Shown here: positions 53,771 through 61,744 of the stretch, one piece after another
Layout of the letters: each line of letters begins with the position of its first letter
Position numbering within the stretch: the stretch's first letter is position 1
Notes under the pieces: model-generated
What the model was told of the DNA's origin: nothing
The model's input: the letters and a program-made list of their open reading frames with translations, nothing else
The model's database searches: none
DNA from: CAIYRG01 sp036273455
GTDB lineage: Bacteria; Pseudomonadota; Alphaproteobacteria; Micropepsales; Micropepsaceae
Reading direction: 5' to 3'
Length of the DNA: 64,000 bases
Assembly (NCBI GenBank): GCA_036273455.1
Contig: DASUHP010000026.1
Coordinates: 1-64,000, forward strand
Made by a program: the position numbers and the translations under genes

Positions 53771-54210
53771 TCAGATCGGTGGCTTGAATCGCTGTACAAG
53801 TGAATCGATATCAGCAGACGAGAGCTTGCCACATATTTCCAGCGTGCGAGCGGGAGTTGCCCCCATAAGTACCGGCGCGGAGACTTGCCGCCCGTCTATA
53901 ATGATGGCGAATTGCTCTGCTTGATGACCAAGGGCGAATTGGAAGAAGTGCTGGCCGCCGTCCGGGGACAGAGTGACCGTCAGGCAATCCTGGCCAATTC
54001 GGTTATTCCTGACATGGCGCCCTGCCACAAAATCTGTACCTCCGACGGCGTGGGTGTCCACTGTCAAGGGTTCGCTTTCGGGGTTGCTGCTACATTCCAC
54101 GACGGGATGAATCTCGATGACCGGCCGGCCGCTTGCAGCCAAATGGGAGAGGCAACGAAGAAAACCAGGCAAATCTCAGGTGGTATACGGATCATTATTG
54201 GACGAAACAT
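53771..54210 (-). pseudogene. Exported SecD-head-like protein with a frameshift at the signal peptide
   Basis: The mature frame encodes ECSSNPESEPLTVDTHAVGG, then LTVTLSPDGGQHFFQFALG and FAIIIDGRQVSAPVLMGATP, a pattern like the P1 head domain of SecD. Its nearest start codon is a TTG at 54172 with no signal peptide. In another frame, an ATG at 54210 overlapping the stop of the upstream gene (TGATG) encodes PPEICLVFFVASPIWLQAAG, a good signal peptide. Joining the two needs one extra base near 54115-54130 (a GGCCGGCCGG run). So the gene appears to have lost one base. A one-base deletion or sequence error fits best. Confidence 0.65.
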
Positions 54211-54575
54211 CAGAAGACCATCATCACCGGGGCATTCACCGCGTGAAATTCGACAGTGACACCCTTGGGCCGTGAAAGATAGAATCCAGATGTCACGAAA
54301 CCTTTCCAGCGTAGCAGCGCGTCGGGTCCATAGCGTGACTGAAGCTCAGTCTCGATTTTGCTCTTGACGTCGAGACTCTGAGCGCAACCATCGGAATTGT
54401 CGAAATCGACACTTGCCAGGTGATCCGCCGCAAACCACAGCATCAATTCGAAGCGACAGCCCGCATATTTATAATCGTCAACGAACAGCCTGCTCTGATT
54501 CGCGGCCAGATAGCCAAATCGCGGCGGAACGGCACCGAGCGTCGGCAGGAATGCTTTCACCTCATTTGAAGTCAT
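54210..54575 (-). CDS. Small hypothetical protein (121 aa, WGM-type N-terminus)
   Basis: The product starts MTSNEVKAFLPTLGAV and has FELMLWFAADHLASVDFD and a basic, lysine-rich end. It lies between two exported-protein genes. A TTG at 54602 would add VSTGWRWG, giving a WRWGM motif found at the start of several small periplasmic or membrane-associated proteins; whether this part is translated is open. It overlaps the upstream TonB-like gene by 14 bases. No signal peptide is visible. Confidence 0.5.
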   Translation of the reverse strand: MTSNEVKAFLPTLGAVPPRFGYLAANQSRLFVDDYKYAGCRFELMLWFAADHLASVDFDNSDGCAQSLDVKSKIETELQSRYGPDALLRWKGFVTSGFYLSRPKGVTVEFHAVNAPVMMVF

Positions 54576-55122
54576 GCCCCAGCGCCAGCCAGTCGAGACC
54601 AAAAGCCAATTGTTCCGATGGTGCAGGATTTTTCAGCGACGGATCGGCCAACCAAAGCGGATCAAACACTATGCGGAGCGTCACATTGAGCACACGTTCA
54701 ACATCGATCGGCATTCCATTATTGATCGCGGGTGAGAATTTTAGCTCCGTCTGTGCCAACCGGAGCGTTGCGTTGTTCAGGTACTGATTTCGGAAAGGCG
54801 ATACCACCTGGACATCCGCCATGGTGCCATCAGAAAGAATGCGTGCTTTCAGGGCCATCGTTCCTTGCTCCAGCAGTCGCAGCGCCAGAGCCGGAATCTC
54901 ACAACTTTGGTCCGGTTTGAGAGCTATCACGGGATCGGTGGTGCGAGCGTCGCTTTGTCCTGGTGGGATCGCGAAAGTGACTTCGCCGTGCATGTTTCCG
55001 TCGGCAGCGCCGATGCACCGTGCTGCACCGGCCGGCAAATCGCCAACTGTATCGGGAGCAGCGTGAGCGCTTCCCAAAAGAAACAGCATGCATACAGAGA
55101 GGATACAAAACGCAGCGCGCAT
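54562..55122 (-). CDS. Exported TonB C-terminal-domain-like protein
   Basis: The 186-residue protein has a signal peptide (MRAAFCILSVCMLFLLGSAHA) and, from about residue 75, a TonB-CTD-like fold: LRLLEQGTMALKARILSDGT, then VVSPFRNQYLNNATLR and SPAINNGMPIDVERV. Unlike TonB it has no N-terminal membrane anchor and no proline-rich spacer, so it should be free in the periplasm. It is first of a minus-strand trio with the two genes downstream. Confidence 0.72.
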   Translation of the reverse strand: MRAAFCILSVCMLFLLGSAHAAPDTVGDLPAGAARCIGAADGNMHGEVTFAIPPGQSDARTTDPVIALKPDQSCEIPALALRLLEQGTMALKARILSDGTMADVQVVSPFRNQYLNNATLRLAQTELKFSPAINNGMPIDVERVLNVTLRIVFDPLWLADPSLKNPAPSEQLAFGLDWLALGHDFK

Positions 55123-55182
55123 GAATCCACCTGCTCGCTGAAACGCGACAAAACAATATCATAGTTTTTGTCGGCACGGGTG

Positions 55183-55581
55183 CTATCGCGATTTGCGCGC
55201 TTTGCCGCCGGCTTTCAAATCGGCACTCAGTCTCTTCGGCGCCACCGCGCTGTAGCTTTCCCTAATCCAGTGCTCCAGCACATCCAGCGGCGGCGAATTC
55301 CGCGTACCGTAGCCAGATGAAACCCAACCGCTCTTTCCCAAACCATACGCTGCCGGTTTTGTGCCAGGATATTCCAGCGCGAACTCGAACGATCGTGGCA
55401 GCTTCACCGTCAGTCCATCCGCACCGAGAAAGACGAAGATCTTTCCTCGCACCTTGATGGCTGTCTCGCCCCACGGATGATCTTCGTGCGATTCCGGAAA
55501 CGACAGCGCAAACTTCCGTAGTCTCTCGAACGCCGTCAGTTTCTTGTTGTTCGCCACGTCACATGCCTCATGCGCCTGCAT
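55183..55581 (-). CDS. MmcQ/YjbR-family protein
   Basis: The 132-residue protein has the YjbR/CyaY-like pattern: FERLRKFALSFPESHEDHPWGE, KIFVFLGADGLTVKLP, GLGKSGWVSSG and a basic C-terminal tail (LKAGGKARKSR). Family members are small DNA-binding-like proteins of unclear role. The start at 55581 gives a usual family length; a GTG at 55557 is also possible. The longer open frame to 55689 runs through a palindromic repeat and is not used. Confidence 0.82.
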   Translation of the reverse strand: MQAHEACDVANNKKLTAFERLRKFALSFPESHEDHPWGETAIKVRGKIFVFLGADGLTVKLPRSFEFALEYPGTKPAAYGLGKSGWVSSGYGTRNSPPLDVLEHWIRESYSAVAPKRLSADLKAGGKARKSR

Positions 55582-55590
55582 CCCCTCTGT

Positions 55591-55712
55591 GTCATGGCAG
55601 GGCTTGACCTGCCACCCAGCGGGCGCGCGTCTGCGCGCCACCAGATTTCTTGCGCCCTCCGACGCGGGCGCACTGGGTGGGCGGCTCAAGGCTGCTCAAG
55701 GCCGCCCATGAC
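55591..55712. repeat. Family-C inverted repeat (GTCATGGCAGGGCTTGACC type)
   Basis: GTCATGG... at the left end pairs imperfectly with the right end ...CCGCCCATGAC, and CACCCAGCGGGCGCGCG pairs roughly with GCGGGCGCACTGGGTG inside it. The sequence GGGCTTGACCTGCC is characteristic of a widespread alphaproteobacterial repeat. It fills the gap between the YjbR and GIY-YIG genes. Confidence 0.75.
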
Positions 55713-55723
55713 AAGTGGGGGAG

Positions 55724-56449
55724 CTACTGCGTCTTCCTTGCCCGGAACGCCGCAATCTCATCGGCCGACAACCGGAACCACTCGCCGTGCACGCGTTTAT
55801 CGGCAAACCGCCGGTGCCAGTAACGCTCCACACCATATGGATCATCGGTCTGGATCATATGGATCACCACCGCTTCGGCAGGCACTCCGCTCGCCACTCG
55901 TCGGGTCCGCTGTTCCGGTTTGCGGCTGCATCCAATTTTGAACAATGGTCCCGCCCGCATCAGATACACCGCGCCGGTCCAGCGCGGCAGCTCGGGTTCT
56001 TCGTCGCTCACATCTGCCAGCAGCGCCGCGACATCGGCCCATTCCGGGCGGTCCCGGACCCAGAATTTCAGGCGGCGTAGCATCCCGCGCTTCCCGCCAA
56101 AATGGTTGATATAGGTCTTCTGGATCGGTAGTCGCGCCGATTTGCGGTAGTTGCGCAGCTCCGCAGTCGTCGGGATGTAACCGAATTTGCGGATCGCCAC
56201 GGCAAGATCAAAGTGCAACCGCCCGTCGTCCAGCCGGGAATTCTTCACATTAGGCACCAGTCCCGCTTCGCGGACAGCGTCGCTCCAGCGCAGCCAGATT
56301 TCGCCTTTCCAGTAAGAATGCGACAGATGCGTGATGCGGTTGAACGTCTCCGAACCCGGCACCCGCCCGCCGTCTTCCGCCGTCAGCCGGCGGATTTCCG
56401 ACAGTACGAACTCCCGCATCCTCGCTTCCGGTGCCGCTTTTCCTTCCAT
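55724..56449 (-). CDS. GIY-YIG nuclease-domain protein (T5orf172-like)
   Basis: The 241-residue protein has an N-terminal helical part with repeated HTH-like blocks (FNRITHLSHSYWKGEIWLRW and HFDLAVAIRKFGYIPTTAEL) and a C-terminal GIY-YIG-like domain: VYLMRAGPLFKIGCSRKPEQ, RRVASGVPAEAVVIHMIQTD, GVERYWHRRFADKRVHGEWF. This order matches stand-alone T5orf172-type proteins seen in mobile and host genomes. Nuclease activity is inferred from the domain only. It is not next to recognisable phage or homing genes. Confidence 0.8.
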   Translation of the reverse strand: MEGKAAPEARMREFVLSEIRRLTAEDGGRVPGSETFNRITHLSHSYWKGEIWLRWSDAVREAGLVPNVKNSRLDDGRLHFDLAVAIRKFGYIPTTAELRNYRKSARLPIQKTYINHFGGKRGMLRRLKFWVRDRPEWADVAALLADVSDEEPELPRWTGAVYLMRAGPLFKIGCSRKPEQRTRRVASGVPAEAVVIHMIQTDDPYGVERYWHRRFADKRVHGEWFRLSADEIAAFRARKTQ

Positions 56450-56734
56450 TCATCTCCTCCGGTTCTTGCCTGCCGTTAATAGGACAATTCCTATTCAAAT
56501 GTCAAGTGTCGTGGTTGCGCGCCGGGCACACAGGCACTCCGCGTCTGCGGCTTCCTCCTGCTGGAGAATGAGAAGGGCGATAAACTGAGCTTTGTCAGAC
56601 GCGTGCTGGATGTCGGATCCGACCGGTTCGCCATCGTCTCCGAGGCCCAGGAACACGCCTTTCTGTATTTCGATTGTCCGGCATGTCCCTTCAAACCACA
56701 GCGGGAGATTACGGCTCACACCGGCTTCGGTCCG

Positions 56735-56771
56735 TTACGGCACTGCGAACACGTAGAGCGTCCAGCCGGCT
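56735..56771 (-). pseudogene. Copied 3' end of the PQQ dehydrogenase gene
   Basis: The 37 bases from the TTA at 56735 match 56833-56869 at all but three positions. On the minus strand both read PAGWTLYVFA(V/L)P followed by TAA, the C-terminus of the PQQ dehydrogenase. The copy lies 98 bases downstream of the real gene end and looks like a duplication remnant. Confidence 0.75.
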
Positions 56772-56786
56772 GGTTCGTGACACCGT

Positions 56787-56815
56787 GATAACCTCCCCAC
56801 AAGTGGGAGGTTATC
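56787..56815 (-). terminator. Hairpin after the PQQ dehydrogenase gene
   Basis: GATAACCTCCC pairs with GGGAGGTTATC, with AC/GT next to a two-base loop and one bulged C. It lies 17 bases past the PQQ gene stop on the minus strand. It has no clear T-run, but the position suggests mRNA 3' end formation or stability. Confidence 0.6.
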
Positions 56816-56832
56816 CCCTTTGTCTGCAGACC

Positions 56833-58431
56833 TTACGGCAGTGCGAAGACGTAGAGCGTCCAGCCGGCGGGAATCGCGACATACTGTTTGCCTTCCACGC
56901 CGAACGACATCGGATTGGCGTGGATCGGCCCGCCCAGTTGCATGTCCCACAGCGGTTTGCCGTTCATCGCATCGAGCGCGAAAAAATTGCCTTCTTCCGT
57001 GCCGCCGAATACCAGCCCGCCCGCAGTCGACATCACCCCGTCCATGCCGGGCTCGAGCAGCTTGAATTCCCAGCGCAGCTTGCCGGTCGTCCCGTCCAAA
57101 GCGCGGATCGCCGCATAGGCATTGTCGCCATCAACCGCAGTGCCGCCACCCGCCGTGTAAGGCAGGCCCGCGGTATATTGCGCCTGGCCCTTGTAATAGA
57201 TCGAGCTCATCTCGCGGGTGAACTGATAGAAAAGCTTCGTCTGCGGACTATAGGATGGGCTGTACCAGTTCGCCGACCCCTGCAGATTGGGCCAGACTTC
57301 CTTGCCGTCGATCGTCGGCTCATTGCCGGCTTTCAGGAGCGGCCGGCCTTTGGCATCCAGACCCGTGGCCCAGGTTTGTTTCGCGTAAGGCTGACCGGTG
57401 ATGAATTCGCCGGTCTCCCGGTCAATCACGTAATAAAACGCGTTGCGGTTGGCGACCGCCAGCAGCTTGCGCGGCTTGCCATTGATAGTGTCGTCGAACA
57501 GCACGGGAATCTGATTGGAATCCCAGTCATGCACGTCATGCGGCGTGAACTGGAAATGCCATTTGATGCGTCCGGTATTCGGGTCGAGCGCCAGCACCGA
57601 ACACGAATAAAGATTATCGCCCGGCCGCACATCGCCGTCATAATCCGGCCCCGGATTGCCGGTCATCCAGTACAGCGTGTTGAGTGTGGGATCATATGAG
57701 CCGGTCAGCCAGCTCGAACTGCCGCCGATATTGGCGCTGTCCTTGCCCCAGCTCTCGCGCCCCGCTTCGCCCGGACCCGGAATGGTGTAAGTCCGCCACA
57801 GCTGTTTGCCGGTGTTCACGTCATAAGCGGCGATGAAGCCGCGGATTCCGGCTTCGGCGCCGGACACGCCGACAACCACTTTGCCGTCCAGCGCCAGTGG
57901 CGCCAACGTCAGGTAATAGCCCTTGCGATTGTCATCGACCGCAACATCCCAGCGCACGACGCCCGATTTCGCATCCAGGGCCGCGAGATGTCCCGCAATC
58001 GATCCGGCAAAAACCATGTCGCCCAGAATCGCCACGCCGCGATTGACCGGAGGTGAACCGATGACAATGACATTGTCGGGAATCTGCGGCGTCCAGCGCC
58101 ACAGCGGACGTCCGGTTTTTACGTCGAGTGCAGCGACCGTGCTCGGCGGCTCGGTGATATACATCACGCCATCCGCGACAATCGGCGTGGTTTCAAACAC
58201 GCCCGGGCGCTTCAGCTGATACATCCATGCCGGGCGCAGCTGCGAGACGTTGTTGCGGTTGATCTGCGACAGCGGAGAATAGCGCTGCGAATTGTAATTG
58301 CCGGAATAGGTCAGCCAGTCCTCGGGCACATTGCCCGCCTGCACGATGCGGTTATATGGCACCTGCGCGACGGCAGCGCCCGCCGCCAATATCACAAGCG
58401 CCGCAGCTGTGGCAAAAATCCGGCGGCTCAT
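56833..58431 (-). CDS. PQQ-dependent dehydrogenase, methanol/ethanol family
   Basis: The 532-residue periplasmic quinoprotein has a signal peptide (FATAAALVILAAGAAVAQ), an eight-bladed beta-propeller with repeated TGxxLW blocks (for example VKTGRPLWRW and VNTGKQLWRTY), and the active-site block GNPGPDYDGDVRPGDN. It lacks a fused C-terminal cytochrome domain and is instead encoded after a diheme cytochrome, overlapping it by four bases (ATGA). It would oxidise an alcohol or sugar and pass electrons to that cytochrome. The specific substrate is not predictable. No PQQ synthesis genes are in the window. Confidence 0.9.
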   Translation of the reverse strand: MSRRIFATAAALVILAAGAAVAQVPYNRIVQAGNVPEDWLTYSGNYNSQRYSPLSQINRNNVSQLRPAWMYQLKRPGVFETTPIVADGVMYITEPPSTVAALDVKTGRPLWRWTPQIPDNVIVIGSPPVNRGVAILGDMVFAGSIAGHLAALDAKSGVVRWDVAVDDNRKGYYLTLAPLALDGKVVVGVSGAEAGIRGFIAAYDVNTGKQLWRTYTIPGPGEAGRESWGKDSANIGGSSSWLTGSYDPTLNTLYWMTGNPGPDYDGDVRPGDNLYSCSVLALDPNTGRIKWHFQFTPHDVHDWDSNQIPVLFDDTINGKPRKLLAVANRNAFYYVIDRETGEFITGQPYAKQTWATGLDAKGRPLLKAGNEPTIDGKEVWPNLQGSANWYSPSYSPQTKLFYQFTREMSSIYYKGQAQYTAGLPYTAGGGTAVDGDNAYAAIRALDGTTGKLRWEFKLLEPGMDGVMSTAGGLVFGGTEEGNFFALDAMNGKPLWDMQLGGPIHANPMSFGVEGKQYVAIPAGWTLYVFALP

Positions 58432-59213
58432 TTCGCCCTCCCGAGGCTGTAGAGATACGCAACCAGATCGTCGGTATCACCGGCGGAAAGCCGGTCCTTG
58501 TAGGACGGCATCAGGCTCCGGCCGGCCTGCTTGTCGATATTGGTCACGTCCGATTTGCGGAACGAATAAAGCTTCCCCTGCGCGTCGCGCAGTTGAATGG
58601 TGAAGGAGTCCTCATTCACCCGGAGCCCGCGGACCTCGCTGCCATTCTTCTCGACCACACTGACCGGCAGATATTCAGTGAAACCGTTCTGCAGAATTCC
58701 CTGCACACCTTTGGATTTCAGCGTGCCCGGATTGAGCACGGCCTGGCGCAGCCACGCGGGCGACCGGCGCTGACCGACTTTGCTCAAGTCCGGACCAAAG
58801 GTTCCGCCGGCGCCATCGACGACATGGCACGAGGCGCAATCGAGCCGCTGATACAGCGCATGGCCTTTATCGCTGTTTCCAGCGACTGTCGCGGGCCGTC
58901 CGCCGCCGAGCGACCGGACATACGTCGCCAGCACTTCGACCTCTCCTTCGGTCATGCGGCGTACCCGCGGCATGCCGCGTTCGGGGATGCCATCGCGAAT
59001 GATTTTGCGCAAAGCCGCATCGTCGGCGGCCAGCGCTTGATTCAGCGCCGGCGCCTCATCACCGACGCCGTTCGCGCCATGGCAGTCCTGGCATAATCCG
59101 TCGAACAGCCTCTTGCCGTCACCCGGCGGCGTGAAAACCTGTGCCGCGGCCACGCCGGAGAGAAGCCAAATCACTGCTGCCGCACTAAAACTTGCCGAAA
59201 AAAAGCGCTTCAT
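58428..59213 (-). CDS. Exported diheme cytochrome c, partner of the PQQ dehydrogenase
   Basis: The 261-residue protein has a signal peptide (SFSAAAVIWLLSGVAAAQ) and two heme sites, CQDCH at 41-45 and CASCH at 126-130. The C-terminal part (RVNEDSFTIQLRDAQGKLYSF, then RKSDVTNIDKQAGRSLMPSY) resembles cytochromes of the PVC-type heme-binding group. The start at 59213 is chosen as the ATG before the signal peptide; the open frame continues to 59366. It is coupled to the PQQ gene by a four-base overlap. Confidence 0.88.
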   Translation of the reverse strand: MKRFFSASFSAAAVIWLLSGVAAAQVFTPPGDGKRLFDGLCQDCHGANGVGDEAPALNQALAADDAALRKIIRDGIPERGMPRVRRMTEGEVEVLATYVRSLGGGRPATVAGNSDKGHALYQRLDCASCHVVDGAGGTFGPDLSKVGQRRSPAWLRQAVLNPGTLKSKGVQGILQNGFTEYLPVSVVEKNGSEVRGLRVNEDSFTIQLRDAQGKLYSFRKSDVTNIDKQAGRSLMPSYKDRLSAGDTDDLVAYLYSLGRAK

Positions 59214-59496
59214 GCCGTCGATCCCCCGAAAAAAAACATGCATCTGCGCAGAATTCATAAACCGCATCTTAGCACTTTGGTGCCTTGAGCCACAGTTGCT
59301 GCCCTGCCGGATTTTGGCCATCGGCGGCCCGGGGCAGCCATCTGCCATTTCGCTGTCGCGGTCCATTTAAGACAATTTGTCCGGTTGCAGTAATCCTTTG
59401 GCGAGCATCGCGAATTAAAATCGCCGCGAAAGGGCGCGAATAAAACACCGGTTCCGTTTGAACGCGGAGTTGGATCGCGCAAGGGAGTTTCGCGGC

Positions 59497-61644
59497 GTGA
59501 GATTTACGAGGGCGCAGACGGTAAGATCTCAACCGCCGGCGGCGCATTCCGCCGCCACGGCAATTCCGCTCGGGCTCTCCGCCCTGGTCGCGCCGTATCG
59601 CGAACATGGCACGCTGTTATTCCGGATCGAACGCTTGCCGCGCAGGGCGCGCCTGACTCTCGGGCGCAACAATGGCAACAGCACCTGGACACTGAACGAG
59701 AATGAAATCGAGAACGCCCGATATGTTCCGCCGGCGGGGGCAGAGCACACAGCCGATCTTTCGCTCCGGGTCATTGCGATGCCGAGCGGGGATACGATTG
59801 CCCTCCTCACTGTCCCCGTCGCCCCGGTAACAAAACCGGAAGACGTCTCCGGCGCGATTCCGTTGCCGCCGCCGCAGAGCAATAAGAGCGATGCTGCGGC
59901 TTCGAATGAAGCAGGCCCGTCGGAAGAGGGGATTTCTGAACCTGTGGCCGGCAGCCATGGCTCGCGCGCGGGGCAGGCGACGCTGCTGACGAAAGGCGAG
60001 GAGCGCACGCAGGCGCTTGTTGCGGAAACCCTGGCGGCCCTCGACCGTCAAGCCGGAAACGCGCTCCAGAATGCGGAGGAGATTTGGAAAGAACCTGCGC
60101 AAGGCACGCGACAGGATGTGCAAACGGCCCTGGCGGATGCGGAGCGGCAGTGGAAAACCGCCGAAGCAGCCCGCCGCGCGGCCGAAGACCTGCAATGGCA
60201 GCAGCGACTCGATGCGGCTGTCGCACAGGCCCGCGCCGAAGCGGCAACCCATCTGCGCTCCGAAGATGGCGAAGTTCAGCGGCTTCGTCAGGAAATGGAG
60301 GGGGCGCGCAGCACTCTGGCCGCGCGTGAGGCCGAGCTGGCGGCGGCGCGCGAACAAGCCGAGCAGTTGCAAGCCGGTCTGGAACGGAATCTGGAGTCGG
60401 CTCTCCAGCAGGCCGGGGCGAAATGGAAAACCGCCGAAGCGGCCCGGCGCGCAGAGGCCGAAGCACAATGGCGGGAACAGACTGCGAAAGCTCTGACCGA
60501 GGCGCTGTCGAAGGCCGAGAAGGCGCACGAAGAGCAGACGCAATCGGATCTCGCGCGGCTCAATGGGGAATTGTCGGCCGCGCATTCCAGCCTCGCCGGA
60601 AGCAAGGCGGAATTGGCCGAGCTGCAATCGGAGTTCTCGCGCGCGCAAACAGATTGGCAGCACGAGAAAGACACCGCGCTGTCGGCTGCGGAAAAGCAGT
60701 GGCGGTCCGCCGAGGCCGTGCGCCTGACGGTCGCGAAGGCCGAGTGGCAGGCGGAAAGCAACAAGGCGTTGGCCGACGCACGGGCGGAGGTCGAAGCCAT
60801 ACGCGCAGAATACGCCGCAGGCGACACGCACCGGCTGCGCACGGCACTTGCGGAACGCGAAGAGGAACTGACGCAGCTGCGAGCCGCCTTGATCGAGGAA
60901 CGGGGCCGCCTCCACAAGGAGTCTGCCGAACAGCTCCTCGAGGCAGAAAAAAATTGGAAACTCGACGAAATCTCACGCATGACCCAGGCCAAGGAGCAGT
61001 GGCAGGCGCAAACCGCAAAAGCGGTTGCAGAGGCGCGCACCAGCGCCAAACCTGCCCGGGAAGTGGCCGGCGACATTGAGCTGCGCCGGTTGCGCGCCGA
61101 ATATACGGCTCTGCAGGCCACGCTTACCGCCCGCGAGTTGGAGCTGAAGCGGGCAAAGCAGGCGACCGGAGAGACGCAAGACATCGTCCTTAAAACGCAG
61201 CGGATCCGCTCCGCTGCCAGCGACGAGCGCGATCAGAAGAAGCGCGGTAGTTCCGGACGCGGCCTCTGGCTCGCTGTCGGCGTGCTCGCCGCTGCCGCCG
61301 GAGTAGCCCTCTTCCTCAATCCCAATTTGTTGGATGGCGTTTTGCAGTCTCCTCCCCAGGTTCAGCTTTCTGCCGCGCAGGCAACCCCCTCACCGCCGCC
61401 TGCGCCGCAGCCCGAGCAAAAACACGCGGTCCTCGCCCGCGGCGCAAACCTGCGCGACGCGCCTTCGGGAGACGCGCCCGTCATGCTCAGTCTGCCAAAG
61501 GGCACCGAAGTCGTTGCGCTCGAGCGGAAAGGGAATTGGACCCGCATTCAGGTCACCCCTGACGGAAAGTCTGCGGGCGCGCGGGAAGGCTGGGTTTTCA
61601 CGTCATTCCTGAAGGATGCCGGCGCCTCTGACACGCCACAGTAA
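59497..61644 (+). CDS. Large coiled-coil membrane protein with C-terminal SH3-like domain
   Basis: The 715-residue protein starts at GTG 59497, nine bases after AGGGAG. Its N-terminal domain (LVAPYREHGTLLFRIERLP, LTLGRNNGNSTWTLNENEIE) resembles small bacterial immunoglobulin-like modules. A linker leads to about 400 residues of repeated coiled coil (repeats of KTAEAARRAEAEAQW, KQWRSAEAVRLTVAKAEW and similar). Then comes one membrane helix (GLWLAVGVLAAAAGVALFL), a proline-rich stretch, and a C-terminal SH3b-type domain (VLARGANLRDAPSGDAPVML and RKGNWTRIQVTPDGK). The coiled coil is likely cytoplasmic and the SH3b domain periplasmic. No enzyme motif is seen; a scaffold or envelope-link role is plausible. 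Confidence 0.75.
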   Translation: MRFTRAQTVRSQPPAAHSAATAIPLGLSALVAPYREHGTLLFRIERLPRRARLTLGRNNGNSTWTLNENEIENARYVPPAGAEHTADLSLRVIAMPSGDTIALLTVPVAPVTKPEDVSGAIPLPPPQSNKSDAAASNEAGPSEEGISEPVAGSHGSRAGQATLLTKGEERTQALVAETLAALDRQAGNALQNAEEIWKEPAQGTRQDVQTALADAERQWKTAEAARRAAEDLQWQQRLDAAVAQARAEAATHLRSEDGEVQRLRQEMEGARSTLAAREAELAAAREQAEQLQAGLERNLESALQQAGAKWKTAEAARRAEAEAQWREQTAKALTEALSKAEKAHEEQTQSDLARLNGELSAAHSSLAGSKAELAELQSEFSRAQTDWQHEKDTALSAAEKQWRSAEAVRLTVAKAEWQAESNKALADARAEVEAIRAEYAAGDTHRLRTALAEREEELTQLRAALIEERGRLHKESAEQLLEAEKNWKLDEISRMTQAKEQWQAQTAKAVAEARTSAKPAREVAGDIELRRLRAEYTALQATLTARELELKRAKQATGETQDIVLKTQRIRSAASDERDQKKRGSSGRGLWLAVGVLAAAAGVALFLNPNLLDGVLQSPPQVQLSAAQATPSPPPAPQPEQKHAVLARGANLRDAPSGDAPVMLSLPKGTEVVALERKGNWTRIQVTPDGKSAGAREGWVFTSFLKDAGASDTPQ

Positions 61645-61744
61645 TCTCTCGTGGTGTCCGGCGAGTCACGAACGCCGCCGGCGTCTGTGGCGAATGCCCG
61701 ACTGGTGCTAAAATCCTCCTCCGCGGCAGCGCCGGAGAACGGGC

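Larger units (their letters stand above)
56450..56832. other. Intergenic region with two ambiguous short frames
   Basis: About 380 bases between the GIY-YIG and PQQ dehydrogenase genes. On the minus strand a GTG-started frame at 56495-56719 encodes 74 residues (VSRNLPLWFEGTCRTIEI at the start); on the plus strand 56483-56788 is open and protein-like (FLLLENEKGDKLSFVRRVL) but has no start before an ATG at 56603. One may be a broken gene. The region also holds a copied 3' end of the PQQ gene and a hairpin. Confidence 0.45.
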
